A stretch of DNA of 37,783 bases from Micrococcales bacterium (GTDB taxonomy: Bacteria; Actinomycetota; Actinomycetes; Actinomycetales; Microbacteriaceae): the NCBI GenBank assembly GCA_947452235.1, contig CANGBK010000009.1, forward strand, positions 1-37,783. Reading direction: 5' to 3'. A program made the position numbers and the translations under genes. Every line of letters begins with the position of its first letter. The first letter of the stretch is position 1. This document shows positions 25,605 through 31,878 of this stretch, in pieces. The notes below the pieces were generated by a model. It saw only the letters and a list, made by a program, of their open reading frames with translations. It made no database searches and was not told the origin of the DNA.

Positions 25605-26140
25605 TTTTGTTCCTTCTCTTGTGGATATCCGGTCAGTGCGATTAGTGCTTCGTTGTGTCTTAGGAAACCAGGTTTCCAAGGTGGATCGAAGCGTGCATAG
25701 TACGGATCACCGGAAATGTTCAATCCGGCGCTTTGAACAGCAGCATTGAGCTGACTGCCTAAAGAATTGAATTTCTCATAGTTGGCTAAACCCCTAAAAG
25801 TTAAAGCTGCTGCGTAATGAGCTTTGACGTGCTTTAGGGTGACCTCAGCATCTACAGGTAGGGCCAAATCTTTAATGGATGTTCCTTCAGGAAGAACAAA
25901 ACTGATGATGTGCTCTGTTGAGTCTGGGTTAGGTGCATGAAGCACCGGAGCCGTCATGGCGTACTGGGTTCTAGTTTTGTTGCGTCCTGAGATGTAGTTC
26001 ACTAGTGGCCTGAAGGCGCTATTGGCAGCTGAATTGAACTCTCCAGTTGTCTTGACCTGAGCTAGGACATAATCCGGGTAATGCCTGACCTCGAAGCCAG
26101 CTTCTGTGGCTACAACGGTGTAGGGCTGCTGTTCAGTCAT
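25601..26140 (-). CDS. SOUL-family heme-binding-like protein
   Basis: A 179-residue SOUL/HEBP protein: YTVVATEAGFEVRHYPDYVLAQV opens the fold, then FRPLVNYISGRN, MTAPVLH and FVLPEGTS, and the C-terminal YYARFDPPWKPGFLRHNE is diagnostic. SOUL proteins bind heme or porphyrin in several systems; the role here is open. I prefer the ATG at 26140, with TAAACT eight bases upstream, to a start 72 bases further upstream that adds an unlike sequence. It overlaps the aquaporin by four bases. Confidence 0.85.
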   Translation of the reverse strand: MTEQQPYTVVATEAGFEVRHYPDYVLAQVKTTGEFNSAANSAFRPLVNYISGRNKTRTQYAMTAPVLHAPNPDSTEHIISFVLPEGTSIKDLALPVDAEVTLKHVKAHYAAALTFRGLANYEKFNSLGSQLNAAVQSAGLNISGDPYYARFDPPWKPGFLRHNEALIALTGYPQEKEQK

Positions 26141-26148
26141 CGAGGTTG

Positions 26149-26154
26149 AGTTTA
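26149..26154 (-). promoter_or_regulatory. Putative -10 box of the SOUL-aquaporin operon
   Basis: On the minus strand TAAACT ends eight bases before the ATG at 26140, with no Shine-Dalgarno. CCAGAT lies 17 bp further upstream (26172-26177), and the same hexamer is at the equivalent place for the HAD gene (27192-27197). Confidence 0.4.
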
Positions 26155-26224
26155 TGCCCCAAATAGGGGTTATCTGGGGAGGCTTAGGTTTCGTTAACGT
26201 TATTACTAACACCTTTATCTCGGC

Positions 26225-26230
26225 TAGAAT
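26225..26230 (+). promoter_or_regulatory. Putative -10 box of the bS22 gene
   Basis: TAGAAT (5/6 to TATAAT) lies 37 bases upstream of the GTG, leaving a ~30-base leader with an AGAGG ribosome site. Confidence 0.45.
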
Positions 26231-26267
26231 AAAGCGAACCGTCTAAATTCAACTTAAAGAGGTCTTT

Positions 26268-26366
26268 GTGGGATCAGTTGTTAAAAAGCGCCGCAAGCGT
26301 ATGTCTAAGAAGAAGCACCGTAAGTTGCTTCGTAAGACTCGCCACCAGCGTCGTAATAAGAAATAG
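26268..26366 (+). CDS. Small ribosomal protein bS22 / AURKAIP1-COX24-type protein
   Basis: A 32-residue, extremely basic protein starting MGSVVKKRRKRMSKKKHRK and ending RHQRRNKK. This matches the tiny actinobacterial AURKAIP1/COX24-domain protein, described as bS22 in mycobacterial 30S subunits. The start is GTG with AGAGG five bases upstream. It has its own promoter-like box and a terminator directly downstream, so it is a stand-alone transcript. Confidence 0.9.
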   Translation: MGSVVKKRRKRMSKKKHRKLLRKTRHQRRNKK

Positions 26367-26390
26367 TCTTTGACTATTAAAGCTTGATTG

Positions 26391-26420
26391 ACCCGCCAGC
26401 AATGGCGGGTTTAATCATTT
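26391..26420 (+). terminator. Intrinsic terminator after the bS22 gene
   Basis: ACCCGCC-AGCAAT-GGCGGGT gives a perfect 7-bp stem followed by TTAATCATTT. The convergent HAD gene ends at 26419, so the same hairpin may serve both sides, although the T-rich side is on the plus strand. Confidence 0.7.
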
Positions 26421-27162
26421 AACCCTTTTTACCGATTTTGATTTCTTGCTTGTGAGCTTTCTTCATTGGGCGTAGCTCTTTACGTTTGAAATCGTAAATC
26501 TTCCAACCAGCGCTCTTGGCATAGGTCTTTAGAAGTTTGTCTGGGTTAACAGCTACGGGGTGACCCACCAGGGTGAGCATCGGAAGATCGTTGTGACTAT
26601 CTGAATATGCAAAAGATTTCTTCAAACTAAAGCCACGCTCTTTAGCTAACGCTCTGATGGCTTTAGCTTTTTGCTTACCGTGCAGTGGTTTACCGATGAT
26701 TGCTCCAGTTAGCAGATCACCTTTGTGTTCAAGAACAGTTCCCAAAGCACCGGTAAGACCTAAACGCTTAGCAATCTCTTCACCCATTTCTTGGGGAGCT
26801 GCCGTAATAATCCAAACTTCACGACCAGCTTCGATGTGCTGCTGAGCTAGGCGGGCTGTTTCTGGCCAAACCTTAGTTTTGATGTTCTCTTCATAAACTT
26901 CAGCAACCAGATCTTTCATCTGGGTGTAGCTACGGCCTTTAACTAATTCAAGAGCCCTGTCTTTGATAGCTGAGAGCATGTGTTCGGTTTCACCTTTAGA
27001 TAGGAACACTATCTGATGCCAAGCAAAAGCAATGAAGTCTTTTCTTGGGAAGAATTGGCGGCGGTAGGCAGCCTTAGCAAACTGATAGCTCGTCGACCCA
27101 CGCACTAGCGTGTTATCAACGTCAAAGAAAGCAGCCGCAGGCTTTTTAGGGGAATTCGCCAC
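26419..27162 (-). CDS. HAD-IB family hydrolase (SerB-like phosphatase)
   Basis: A 247-residue haloacid-dehalogenase-type hydrolase. Motif I is FFDVDNTLV (Asp14, Asp16), motif II is in WIITAAP, and motif IV is SYAYSDSHNDLP-like (FAYSDSHNDLPML). It has a basic C-terminal tail. Actinobacterial relatives are annotated as HAD-IB phosphatases near glutaredoxin-like genes. Substrate unknown, and phosphoserine is possible but not shown. The GTG start lies six bases after TAGACT on the minus strand. Confidence 0.85.
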   Translation of the reverse strand: MANSPKKPAAAFFDVDNTLVRGSTSYQFAKAAYRRQFFPRKDFIAFAWHQIVFLSKGETEHMLSAIKDRALELVKGRSYTQMKDLVAEVYEENIKTKVWPETARLAQQHIEAGREVWIITAAPQEMGEEIAKRLGLTGALGTVLEHKGDLLTGAIIGKPLHGKQKAKAIRALAKERGFSLKKSFAYSDSHNDLPMLTLVGHPVAVNPDKLLKTYAKSAGWKIYDFKRKELRPMKKAHKQEIKIGKKG

Positions 27163-27168
27163 CTGACA

Positions 27169-27174
27169 AGTCTA
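27169..27174 (-). promoter_or_regulatory. TAGACT -10 box of the leaderless HAD gene
   Basis: Minus-strand TAGACT is separated by six bases (TGTCAG) from the GTG at 27162. It is identical to the boxes at 31867-31872 and 37676-37681. Confidence 0.5.
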
Positions 27175-27189
27175 AGTTCATTCTTGGAA

Positions 27190-27195
27190 TAATCT
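27190..27195 (+). promoter_or_regulatory. Putative -10 box of the glutaredoxin-P450 operon
   Basis: TAATCT stands six bases before the ATG at 27202. Confidence 0.35.
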
Positions 27196-27201
27196 GGTGG
27201 A

Positions 27202-27474
27202 ATGGTGAATCCAATTGAACTGACCCTGATCCAGAAGCCAGGCTGTCATCTTTGCGATGATGCCAGGCTAGTGATTCAGGCTGTTCTAGGTCAGTTCAAA
27301 CTTGATTACCCTGACGCGGAGATCTCCTTGACCGAGAGAAACATTCTGGAAGATGAAGATCTAAATAAGAGATACTGGGAAGAAATCCCTGTCTTACTGA
27401 TCAATAACCAGGTCCATAACTATTGGCGAATAGAACCTATTCGTTTGGAGAGCGCTTTGAAGGATTTGGCATGA
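27202..27474 (+). CDS. Glutaredoxin-like protein (DUF836 type)
   Basis: A 90-residue thioredoxin-fold protein with the redox site C15-H-L-C18 after an ELTLIQKPG strand, and the cis-proline region EIPVLLINN. The family is usually found in actinobacteria next to HAD phosphatases or redox regulators. Here its stop overlaps the start of a cytochrome P450 gene (ATGA), which implies co-translation and invites the idea of a redox partner or maturation factor, though glutaredoxins are not known P450 electron donors. Confidence 0.85.
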   Translation: MVNPIELTLIQKPGCHLCDDARLVIQAVLGQFKLDYPDAEISLTERNILEDEDLNKRYWEEIPVLLINNQVHNYWRIEPIRLESALKDLA

Positions 27475-28496
27475 ACATAATCAAAGGCTCGAAGGCAGTC
27501 AGGGAAGCAGCCAGAGACTACGAAAGGTATTCAAGTAATCTCCAGGGGGATCAGGATGTTAGAGATTACAAGCAACTACCTCTAGAAGTTGATCCACCTG
27601 ATCACACCGAGATGCGAGCCCTTCTAGCTCCTTGGTTCAGTAAAGAGAATGTTGCCAAGCTTGAACCAGAATTCAGAAAGATAGCTAAACATCTGATTGG
27701 TTCTTTCAATAATGAAGTCGAGATTACTCACGAACTGGCTTTGCAAATGATTGTTCAATGTTTGGGTGTTGTTTTTGGAAGACCACAAGATGTCTCAGAA
27801 TGGTTCTCTTGGGGACCTGACACTTGGATTACCGACGAAGCGGGCATTCGTCATGGGGATCACTTAGATAGGTATCTGAAAGCAACATTCGATGAACTAG
27901 ATGAGAACCCAACAGAAGATCTTTTTGGTGTTCTAAATAGAGCAGAGTTTTCAGGGAGAGCACTAACTCGTAAAGAGAAATACGGCATGGCTAACCTAGT
28001 GCTAGCTGGTGGTAGAGATACTGTTGTGAAACTAATCTCAGGGTCTCTTTGGCATTTAGCTAATACAAAAGAACATCTTCAGACTCTAAAGAATCAACCT
28101 GAACGTATACCCGAGTTCATAAATGAAATGGTTAGGTTCTTATCACCACTACCCATGATGCACAGAGTCGATACCGAGCAAACAACTAATCCAGATGAAC
28201 CTATCTACACCTGGCTATCATTTGTTTCTGCTAATCAAGACAAAGAAGTTATTAAAGATCCAGAACAAATCAAACTAGACAGAGGTGCTAACCCTCATCT
28301 TGGTTTTGGTTACGGAAGACATTCCTGCATTGGTATGCATCTAGCCCAACTAGAAGCGAAGGTTGTTCTTGAAGAGTGGTTCCTAAAATTCACAGACTGG
28401 GACATTCTTCCAACATCAGAAATCTTCTTTGATCTCGAAGATTACGTTTATATCCCTTCAAGGTTTCACAGGCTGGACTTAGCACTAACCTCTTGA
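27471..28496 (+). CDS. Cytochrome P450, N-terminally short
   Basis: A 341-residue P450. Landmarks: DPPDHTEMR at 41-49 (C helix region), I-helix AGGRDT at 179-184 with the acid-alcohol pair, ExxR as E219-MVR222, and the heme loop FGYGRHSCIG at 279-288 with Cys286. Compared with ~400-residue bacterial class I enzymes, the N-terminal A-helix/beta-1 region (about 50 residues) is missing. The ATG overlaps the glutaredoxin stop. An alternative start 48 bases upstream adds only 16 residues, so the shortness is real or reflects an upstream change. No ferredoxin gene is nearby. Substrate unknown. Confidence 0.88.
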   Translation: MNIIKGSKAVREAARDYERYSSNLQGDQDVRDYKQLPLEVDPPDHTEMRALLAPWFSKENVAKLEPEFRKIAKHLIGSFNNEVEITHELALQMIVQCLGVVFGRPQDVSEWFSWGPDTWITDEAGIRHGDHLDRYLKATFDELDENPTEDLFGVLNRAEFSGRALTRKEKYGMANLVLAGGRDTVVKLISGSLWHLANTKEHLQTLKNQPERIPEFINEMVRFLSPLPMMHRVDTEQTTNPDEPIYTWLSFVSANQDKEVIKDPEQIKLDRGANPHLGFGYGRHSCIGMHLAQLEAKVVLEEWFLKFTDWDILPTSEIFFDLEDYVYIPSRFHRLDLALTS

Positions 28497-28530
28497 CTTC
28501 AAAATTCCTGTCTATACTATATGTCTATAC
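28493..28530 (+). promoter_or_regulatory. vapBC promoter with a tandem 8-bp operator-like repeat
   Basis: GTCTATAC occurs twice (28510-28517 and 28523-28530), 13 bp apart, overlapping TATACT/TACTAT -10 candidates. TTGACT (28493-28498) overlaps the P450 stop codon and may be the -35 element. This layout suits autorepression by VapB/VapBC. Confidence 0.5.
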
Positions 28531-28549
28531 ATACTTGTTGGGAGGAAAG

Positions 28550-28879
28550 ATGAGCAAGAAAGTGATCCAGAAAGCAAATGCCACACCTGTAGAGAGTGTT
28601 TTGGCCAGAGTGTTCATGAATGGCGGTAGCCAGGCAATTCGAATTCCGGCTGCGATGAGAGTCCCGACTGAACAGGTAAGAATTTCATTTGATGCAGATT
28701 CTGGCAAAATAACCATCGAGCCTCTCGACAAGGATGCAATGAAAGCTGCCTTCCTCGAACTGGCAAAATCGCTTACCCAAGAAGAACGAGACGAGTTCAA
28801 GGCGATGAAGTTCAAAAGATCTACAAGTATCGCGAGAATAAACCCGGATGTAGCCGAGTTCTTTAAGGCTGTTCAATGA
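28550..28879 (+). CDS. vapB: VapB-family antitoxin
   Basis: A 109-residue protein with the AbrB/VapB-type core RVFMNGGSQAIRIPAAMRV followed by VRISFDADSGKITIEPL, and a helical C-terminus (EERDEFKAMKFKRS...AEFFKAVQ) likely to wrap the toxin. It has a longer N-terminus (~18 residues) than classic VapB. The ATG at 28550 has GGGAGGAAAG directly upstream. The frame extends to 28493 but runs through the promoter. It overlaps vapC by four bases. Confidence 0.85.
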   Translation: MSKKVIQKANATPVESVLARVFMNGGSQAIRIPAAMRVPTEQVRISFDADSGKITIEPLDKDAMKAAFLELAKSLTQEERDEFKAMKFKRSTSIARINPDVAEFFKAVQ

Positions 28880-29283
28880 AGTATCACTTGGATGCCAGCA
28901 CAATCATCGACGTCATGAGGTTTCATCGTGAAAGCCTTTTGAATTTTGAGTTGGCAAACATCGAAGACCTAGCCATGTCTTCTATCGTTGCCCATGAACT
29001 TTGGGCTGGTGCTACAAAAGCAAACTTAGGTCCAAGGTCATTTGATATTTTGCGCCTCTTCACATCAATGATCGAAGTAGTACCCTTTGACAAGCAGGCA
29101 TCTGAGTGTTCCGGTGTCTTGGTCGCCCAGCTCACTCGAGATGGAATTGGCATTGGAGATGTTGACCCCATGATTGCGGGGCACGCACTTTCAGCTGGGG
29201 CAGTTTTGATTACGCGCAATGTCAAGCACTTCAAGCGAGTATCAGACTTACATGTAATCGATTGGTCAAAACACGCCGAATAA
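28876..29283 (+). CDS. vapC: VapC-family PIN-domain RNase toxin
   Basis: A 135-residue PIN protein: D6 in YHLDASTIID, E41 in AHELWAG, D95/D97 in GIGDVDPMIAGHA, and N115 in LITRNVKHF, which together form the usual acidic, metal-binding RNase site. All key residues are present, so it looks active. VapC toxins typically cleave tRNA or rRNA. The target here is unknown. It forms a standard antitoxin-toxin operon with vapB. Confidence 0.9.
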   Translation: MKYHLDASTIIDVMRFHRESLLNFELANIEDLAMSSIVAHELWAGATKANLGPRSFDILRLFTSMIEVVPFDKQASECSGVLVAQLTRDGIGIGDVDPMIAGHALSAGAVLITRNVKHFKRVSDLHVIDWSKHAE

Positions 29284-29289
29284 GTAATG

Positions 29290-29318
29290 TTGCATTATTA
29301 CTACATAGTAATTATGCT
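29290..29318 (+). promoter_or_regulatory. Promoter with palindromic operator inside the -35/-10 spacer (XRE gene)
   Basis: TTGCAT (29290-29295) and TATGCT (29313-29318) are spaced 17 bp. The palindrome ATTACTA-CA-TAGTAAT (29297-29312) fills the spacer. TATGCT stands six bases before the ATG at 29325, so the transcript is probably leaderless. A repressor bound here would block RNA polymerase directly. Confidence 0.65.
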
Positions 29319-29324
29319 ACATAC

Positions 29325-29555
29325 ATGGGAAGAAAACCTAAGTCAGATGAAGAGCTCATCTATAACCAGCTCGAGCTAGTGCGCACCAAGGCCAAACTGA
29401 CCAGGCAACAACTGGCAGATGCTGTTGATGTGCACTACCAAACCATCGGCTATATCGAAAGAAACGAATATAGCCCGAGCCTTGTGCTCGCATTGCGCAT
29501 AGCCAAAGCGCTAAACAAAAAAGTAGAACAGATCTTTAGCTTGGAGGAAAACTAA
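29325..29555 (+). CDS. Small XRE/Cro-type HTH regulator
   Basis: A 76-residue protein that is essentially one HTH_3 domain: LVRTKAKLTRQQLADAVDVHYQTIGYIERNEYSPSLVLALRIAKAL, then VEQIFSLEEN. It has a basic N-terminal arm, MGRKPK. I chose ATG 29325 because a matched promoter ends six bases before it and the 29262 alternative lies inside vapC. Likely autorepressor via the palindrome upstream. It is coupled to the membrane protein downstream (TAATG). Confidence 0.85.
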   Translation: MGRKPKSDEELIYNQLELVRTKAKLTRQQLADAVDVHYQTIGYIERNEYSPSLVLALRIAKALNKKVEQIFSLEEN

Positions 29556-30181
29556 TGGCGACGAACAAACAAACCAAAGAAGAAAAGTTTGAAAAGGCTG
29601 TTGAGGAGAAAGCAGAACGATTTGAACGGTTAGTCGATGCAAGCTCAGATGGATTTAAGAAGTCAACCATCTCTTGGCTTAGAACAAGCCAGTTCTTCGA
29701 CGGAATGGTGAATACCCCTGCAAGAATCTTGATAAATACTCTAAGTGCAGGTGTTCTTTATGTTTGGGGTTTCTGGGTTTTCGTTTCTGAGAACGATGTT
29801 ATTGCCTGGATAATCAGTCTGCTAGTGCTTCTGTTTATGCAGGCCGCTTCGGTTAGATTCACTTTCAGTTTTGAAGGTGCCGCAGATGAGTTGCAACGTC
29901 AACGACGGGAGAGAGCTTACAGAAAGGCTTATTTGGCAATCAGGAGAAACATCGTATTCGCGGCTTTGATAGTAATCGTCATGGTTGCTGTTGGAAACGA
30001 TACCGGATACAGATGGTCTTCGTTCTGGCTCGAGAACGGTGGGACTTTTTACATGGATAACTACAGAGCTTTAGTTCTGGCATTATTTGTTATCGCCATG
30101 GTTTCATTTGAGAAGTATTTTGCTTATGGAATGAAAGGCGAACCTTTCACTTTTAGAGAAAAGAACAAAATCAAGGACTAG
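29555..30181 (+). CDS. Four-helix membrane protein partnered with the XRE regulator
   Basis: A 208-residue protein. Residues 5-35 are charged and probably coiled (KEEKFEKAVEEKAERFERL). Then come two membrane helices (~57-77 and ~84-106), a long basic cytoplasmic loop (ELQRQRRERAYRKAY), and two more helices (~132-148 and ~170-188). GGAGGAAAAC precedes the ATG. Short XRE regulators often pair with membrane proteins of unknown function. I do not recognise this family. It ends convergently with a four-base overlap. Confidence 0.7.
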   Translation: MATNKQTKEEKFEKAVEEKAERFERLVDASSDGFKKSTISWLRTSQFFDGMVNTPARILINTLSAGVLYVWGFWVFVSENDVIAWIISLLVLLFMQAASVRFTFSFEGAADELQRQRRERAYRKAYLAIRRNIVFAALIVIVMVAVGNDTGYRWSSFWLENGGTFYMDNYRALVLALFVIAMVSFEKYFAYGMKGEPFTFREKNKIKD

Positions 30182-30516
30182 TCCAGGTTCTGGTCAGCCC
30201 AGATCTCTATGGCTGATTTGATGTATTTAGCTAGGCCCGGCTCGAACGACTCGTAGGTTGCTTCGAAAGCCGGGTCTAGTACATATGTCAGGGCTAATGA
30301 TTTATATGCCTGTTTGTTTGGTGTCCAGAACTGTTTCACGAAAGCGTAGTGGTCAGCAATTAGCTTCTGAACATCGATATCGCTAAAGAGTGCACCTTTG
30401 CGTTTTTGATCAGCTATCGCTTCAGCTATGGCATCGTGCTGGGCTTTATAAGAGGCTTGTTGTTCTTCTGTATACGAGGCATTAACGCCTTGTATTTGAG
30501 AAGAACGTTCAAACAT
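30178..30516 (-). CDS. Free-standing TipAS-like drug-binding domain protein
   Basis: A 112-residue helical protein matching the TipAS antibiotic-recognition domain. The late motif WTPNKQAY, LTYVLDPAFEATYESFEPGLAKYIKSAI follows the family pattern (Y-V-x-D-x-x-F and PGLA). In TipA the domain is fused to a MerR DNA-binding half. Here that half is absent and the ATG is only three bases after the aspS stop, so it could act as a ligand-sequestering protein like AlbA. Ligand unknown. Confidence 0.75.
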   Translation of the reverse strand: MFERSSQIQGVNASYTEEQQASYKAQHDAIAEAIADQKRKGALFSDIDVQKLIADHYAFVKQFWTPNKQAYKSLALTYVLDPAFEATYESFEPGLAKYIKSAIEIWADQNLD

Positions 30517-30519
30517 TTA

Positions 30520-31827
30520 CTAAGGCTCTAAGCGGTTAGGGCCACGGAATAGGTAACCAACTTCACGAATGTTTGTTTCGTGAAGCAACAGCATTACAAC
30601 TCTCAATAGACCCATACCGAAACCACCGTGAGGTGGGGCACCGAACTTGAAGAAGTCCATGTATGACTGAAGACCCTTAGGGTCTAGACCTTTACTCTTA
30701 GCCTGTTCAATTAGAACTTCTAGTCTGTGTTCACGTTGAGCGCCGGTAGTGATCTCGGTTCCACGCCAGATAAGGTCATAGCTGTTGGTTAGTTGATCGT
30801 TGTCTGCATGTCTCATGTGATAGAACGGTCTAACAGTTGAAGGGTAGTCAGTTAGGAAGACGAACTCGTGGTTATAGGTTTCCATAACGTGAGCTGCAAT
30901 CTGTCTTTCACCTTCAGGGTCCATATCTCCTCCACGAGTAATCTCGTGACCACGCTTAGCAACAATGTCGATAGCTTCAGCTAGAGGAATTCTTGGGAAT
31001 GGTGTTGTTGGAATAACAACATCGATGTCAAACAGACGCTTGATGTCATCGCCGTGCTTTTCTTTAACAGCTGTGATAGCTGCAACCATAAGGTCTTCTT
31101 GAATCTTCATGATGTCTTCATGTGATTCGATGTATGAAACTTCCATGTCAACTGAGGTGAATTCAGTTGCGTGACGTGAAGTAAAGGAAGGGTCAGCTCT
31201 AAAAACTGGACCAATTTCAAAGATGCGACCAAAGCCAGCCATCATTGCCATCTGCTTATAGAACTGAGGAGATTGAGCTAGGTAAGCAACAGTCTCGAAG
31301 TATTCCATCTTGAATAGCTCTGCATTAGATTCAGAAGGTGAAGACATCAACTTAGGTGAGTGAATCTCAACAAAGTCATTTTCAACCCAATAGGTTCTCC
31401 AAGCATGTTCAATGGTGGTCTGAACTTTGAAAACTAGGTTCATCTCAGGTCGACGAAGATCGATGTATCGCCAGTCAAGACGCTTATCAATGCCTGAATC
31501 TTCAGCGATAGGGGTTTCAGGGTCAGCCAGGGTGATGACCTCTAGGTCATCTAGCTGAATCTCGATGCCGCCAAGTTTCACTCTTTCATCGTGAACTAGG
31601 CGACCTTTAACCCAAACGAATGAGCCTGAGGTAAGGGTTGAAACAGTATCGGCTAGAGCATCAACCTCAGCTGGTCTTGGATAGGTGACCTGAACTGAAC
31701 CAGATTCGTCTCTTAGGACAATGAATTGGATTCTCTTCTGGTCTCTAAGGGTCTCCACCCAGCCAGCTATCAGGATTTCCCCATCTTCACGGGCAGCTAA
31801 ATCTTTGATCAAAATGCGTTCGCGCAT
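30520..31827 (-). CDS. aspS: Aspartyl-tRNA synthetase, short archaeal type
   Basis: A 435-residue class II synthetase with an N-terminal OB-fold (GWVETLRDQKRIQFIVLRD) and catalytic motif 2 FRADPSFTSRHATEFTSVDME, and motif 3 GGFGMGLLRVVMLLL. It lacks the ~150-residue insertion of the usual bacterial AspRS (~590 residues), as in archaeal and some actinobacterial enzymes. Such enzymes often charge both tRNA(Asp) and tRNA(Asn), the latter corrected by GatCAB. That is inferred, not shown. The GAAGGA Shine-Dalgarno is seven bases from the ATG. Confidence 0.93.
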   Translation of the reverse strand: MRERILIKDLAAREDGEILIAGWVETLRDQKRIQFIVLRDESGSVQVTYPRPAEVDALADTVSTLTSGSFVWVKGRLVHDERVKLGGIEIQLDDLEVITLADPETPIAEDSGIDKRLDWRYIDLRRPEMNLVFKVQTTIEHAWRTYWVENDFVEIHSPKLMSSPSESNAELFKMEYFETVAYLAQSPQFYKQMAMMAGFGRIFEIGPVFRADPSFTSRHATEFTSVDMEVSYIESHEDIMKIQEDLMVAAITAVKEKHGDDIKRLFDIDVVIPTTPFPRIPLAEAIDIVAKRGHEITRGGDMDPEGERQIAAHVMETYNHEFVFLTDYPSTVRPFYHMRHADNDQLTNSYDLIWRGTEITTGAQREHRLEVLIEQAKSKGLDPKGLQSYMDFFKFGAPPHGGFGMGLLRVVMLLLHETNIREVGYLFRGPNRLEP

Positions 31828-31852
31828 ACCTAGTTCCTTCTCTTAAATCACA

Positions 31853-31858
31853 AGTTTA
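31853..31858 (-). promoter_or_regulatory. Putative -10 box of aspS
   Basis: Minus-strand TAAACT would give a ~19-base leader containing the GAAGGA ribosome site. It lies only eight bases from the divergent TAGACT box of the histidine phosphatase gene. Confidence 0.4.
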
Positions 31859-31866
31859 GCGGGCGA

Positions 31867-31872
31867 TAGACT
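31867..31872 (+). promoter_or_regulatory. TAGACT -10 box of the leaderless cytochrome c operon
   Basis: TAGACT precedes the ATG at 31879 by six bases (TGACCT), with no Shine-Dalgarno sequence. Confidence 0.5.
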
Positions 31873-31878
31873 TGACCT

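Noticed and set aside
28493-30181. Mobile element or integron-like island around vapBC and the XRE pair
   Set aside because: No transposase, integrase, terminal inverted repeats, target duplication or tRNA gene is visible. Base composition is not clearly different by eye.
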